DNA of 7,594 nt from positions 1 through 7,594 of the forward strand of contig JADFON010000077.1 of NCBI GenBank assembly GCA_022562855.1, in the 5' to 3' direction. The stretch's first letter is position 1. Every line of letters begins with the position of its first letter. The notes under the pieces are model-generated. The model was not told the origin of the DNA. It ran no database searches and worked only from the letters and a program-made list of their open reading frames with translations. Made by a program: the position numbers and the translations under genes. Positions 5,753 through 7,594 of the stretch are shown one piece after another. This DNA is from Candidatus Zhuqueibacterota bacterium (GTDB taxonomy: Bacteria; SM23-31).

Positions 5753-7594
5753 ATGATCATTCCGACTTCAAAATATAGACTAAAAATTATAATTTCTGTC
5801 CTGTTGGTTGCTGTTCTCATTGTTGGACTGACGAATATCCATGCCCAGCAAAAGGGGATGATAACCTCTATTGGTAACAGTACGGTCAGAATAAATTGGG
5901 GAACTCTGGACGGCTTAGTCCAGGGTGTAATTCTCAATGTTTATCGTGAAGACGTGAGAATTCATCCAGCTACGGAAGAAGTTTTAGGGACAAGTGAAAA
6001 ACTGATCGGGAAAATCGAAGTAACTTCGAGCGAGCCTAATAATTCCACAGCCAGGGTGGTAGAGTTTACCAATTCTTTTAGACTCGGCGATGTAGTCAAG
6101 GTCTCTTTTGATGATTCGCAAAGACTGACAAATTTTGCACAGGAGCTCGACAAAGGAACGATTCAGGACGTAAACAACTTGATTATTACCTTTAACATGG
6201 GAATGCTGGATGGAGTGGAGCAAAATCTCCTTTTCGATATTTATCGTCAGGAGGGTGCATCTGTTCACCCGGTAACGGGCGAACCAATCGATCCCGTCCG
6301 TTTTTATATAGGCAGATTACAAGTAACAAGTACTTCCGACAATTTTTCGATGGGACAAATAATTGAACGTGAACGGGACGTGATAATCGGGGATAGGGTC
6401 GAGCTTTCAAACCTGCAGGCAGGCGATATTGCGATGGAAACTCAACCGGCGGCAGAAATGCCTGCCCCGGTAATACCAGAGACAACTATATTGCCTGAAT
6501 CTCAACAGATGACCTTTCCGGACAATATGGTCGGAACAGTAACGCGGGTTTCCGACCGGGATTTATATTTGATTTGGAGAGGGGACTACGGTGTTCCGGC
6601 GGGAAGAATATTCGGTCTTTTCCGCAGGATTGAAATCCGGCATCCGGAAACAGGATTTGTCATAGATAATCCTCTTATTCAAATCGGTACGGCAACCTTG
6701 CGTGAAACCATAGGAAAATTGGGCAGGGCGACCATTGCAACATTCGATGATGATATATTGCCACAAGATTTGGTAGGTTTATCGGAAGGTGAGACAATAT
6801 CTTCCGGTCAGGTAATTACACCGGAAAATTCCCAACAAGTTTTTGAAGCCCAGCGAAGCGACATATTGGAACTTGCACGGGAACTGGCAAATAATACTAC
6901 GCAGTTGCAGGCGGAAATGAGAATGGTGAAAGCAGATTTGGACAGGTTGGACAGGATCGACCGTGATCTCGCTGCCCAGATGGCGCTTACGCAACAAACC
7001 TTTGAATCAATAAATGAAATAAAAATGATGCTCAGGAGGGAGGGCTATTCGGTTGAGGGATTTGACCTCCCGCTTTCCCGCGCTTCAGTCGAAAGAACGG
7101 AAATACCCGGTTCGGGAATACGTAGCCTCCGTTTGAACTACACTGATGACATCACGGTCAATTTCCAATTAAAAGGCAATAACATTCTCGTTACGCTGGA
7201 AGTCGACAGTCTCGGAAATATTGTCGGTATGAGACAAGCACAGAGTATCCCTGGGCAGGACATTATCGGTATGGATTCAACGCAACAGGCAGAAGGACCT
7301 ATTACAGGACCGGGGACGTCTCTTGAAAGCGGTGAACCCGAGGAAGTGGAAAGCACACCTTTCTATAAAAGTATATTCGGTATCGCCACAATGATCGTCG
7401 TGTTATTTGGAGTTTTAGGGGCGCTTTATTTCTTCGTGCTCAAGAAAAAGAAATCGGTAGACAAAGCTGGCGGCGGTGATATGGATGCCGGAGGTAAAAG
7501 CACGGATGATGATTTTGGCGGAGAAGAAGTGGAAGAAGGCGAAGAGATTGAAGAATTAGCCCCGGACGAAGAAGAAATAGAAAGCTTTGAAGAA
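5753..7594 (+). CDS. Trans-envelope protein: three FlgT-C-like repeats, coiled coil, TM helix, acidic tail (3' truncated)
   Basis: An uninterrupted frame of 614 codons that runs off the window. Residues 1-31 are a signal peptide (hydrophobic core IIISVLLVAVLIVGL, cut likely after IHA). Three related beta-rich modules follow at ~35-117, 135-218 and 261-343. Each has G-x-I/V near its start, a DG or YG turn followed by a G/N-rich step, a Y/F-R, HPxT at 71, 172 and 297, then IG and a closing strand. The pattern resembles the C-terminal domain of flagellar protein FlgT and related envelope proteins. Residues ~359-430 look like a coiled coil, ~445-500 a small beta region, ~541-563 a transmembrane helix followed by KKKK, and ~570-614 an acidic, Glu/Asp-rich tail. 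Predicted topology: most of it periplasmic, tail in the cytoplasm. An in-frame TAG (5747-5749) shortly before the ATG fixes the first possible ATG; no clear Shine-Dalgarno is seen. It lies 73 bp after the outer-membrane protein gene, so co-transcription is likely. Function unknown. Confidence 0.85.
   Translation, partial: MIIPTSKYRLKIIISVLLVAVLIVGLTNIHAQQKGMITSIGNSTVRINWGTLDGLVQGVILNVYREDVRIHPATEEVLGTSEKLIGKIEVTSSEPNNSTARVVEFTNSFRLGDVVKVSFDDSQRLTNFAQELDKGTIQDVNNLIITFNMGMLDGVEQNLLFDIYRQEGASVHPVTGEPIDPVRFYIGRLQVTSTSDNFSMGQIIERERDVIIGDRVELSNLQAGDIAMETQPAAEMPAPVIPETTILPESQQMTFPDNMVGTVTRVSDRDLYLIWRGDYGVPAGRIFGLFRRIEIRHPETGFVIDNPLIQIGTATLRETIGKLGRATIATFDDDILPQDLVGLSEGETISSGQVITPENSQQVFEAQRSDILELARELANNTTQLQAEMRMVKADLDRLDRIDRDLAAQMALTQQTFESINEIKMMLRREGYSVEGFDLPLSRASVERTEIPGSGIRSLRLNYTDDITVNFQLKGNNILVTLEVDSLGNIVGMRQAQSIPGQDIIGMDSTQQAEGPITGPGTSLESGEPEEVESTPFYKSIFGIATMIVVLFGVLGALYFFVLKKKKSVDKAGGGDMDAGGKSTDDDFGGEEVEEGEEIEELAPDEEEIESFEE
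5855..6781 (+). repeat. Three divergent in-gene copies of an ~83-residue module
   Basis: Copies lie at about 5855-6103, 6155-6406 and 6533-6781. They are recognisable at protein level by HPATEE, HPVTGE and HPETGF at equivalent positions, each preceded by a Y/F-R strand end and followed 8-13 residues later by IG. Nucleotide similarity is low, so the duplication is old. Copies 1 and 2 are the closest pair; copy 3 is separated by a Pro/Glu-rich linker (~residues 228-258). Confidence 0.75.

Noticed and set aside
5984-6485. Minus-strand open frames of about 94-97 codons
   Set aside because: They lie opposite the repeat modules of the long open gene at 5753-7594, which has a signal peptide, internal repeats and a coherent domain order.

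Overview
The window looks like ordinary chromosome of a Gram-negative (diderm) bacterium. Three things support this: an outer-membrane beta-barrel protein with an aromatic C-terminal residue, several Sec signal peptides, and Shine-Dalgarno-led genes. The intergenic palindromes around 1061-1142 (cores ATTCCGAA...TTCGGAAT) and 1197-1232 resemble dispersed repeats I associate with uncultured FCB-type lineages (Ignavibacteria, KSB1 or Marinimicrobia-like). That placement is an inference from style, not a demonstrated assignment. No phage, insertion sequence, CRISPR, tRNA or rRNA was seen.

Layout. (1) 1-422 (+): the 3' end of a short-form, PLP-dependent threonine/serine dehydratase. (2) 432-983 (-): an HD-superfamily hydrolase, convergent with the first gene and only 9 bp from it. 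(3) 984-1254: no gene, but a cluster of overlapping inverted repeats and a GC-rich hairpin. (4) 1255-2433 (-): an exported P1-family (DmpA-like, S58) peptidase. (5) 2434-2569: a compact divergent promoter region in which two sigma70-like promoters appear to share their -35 site on opposite strands. (6) 2570-3436 (+): an arginase/agmatinase-family ureohydrolase. (7) 3437-3717: a noncoding stretch with a very good sigma54 (-24/-12) promoter at 3656-3671. (8) 3718-7594 (+): a three-gene cluster made of a 65-residue orphan protein, a ~570-590 residue predicted outer-membrane barrel, and a long open frame that runs off the window end.

The last gene (5753 to beyond 7594) is the least ordinary item. 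It encodes a signal peptide, three tandem copies of an ~83-residue beta-rich module resembling the FlgT C-terminal domain, a coiled coil, a single transmembrane helix and a strongly acidic, presumably cytoplasmic tail. With the outer-membrane protein just upstream and a sigma54 promoter at the head of the cluster, the reading I favour is a regulated envelope assembly linking outer membrane, periplasm and inner membrane. Its function is unknown. The first half of the window is metabolic housekeeping (amino-acid deamination, guanidino-compound hydrolysis, peptide hydrolysis) in small, independent transcription units.
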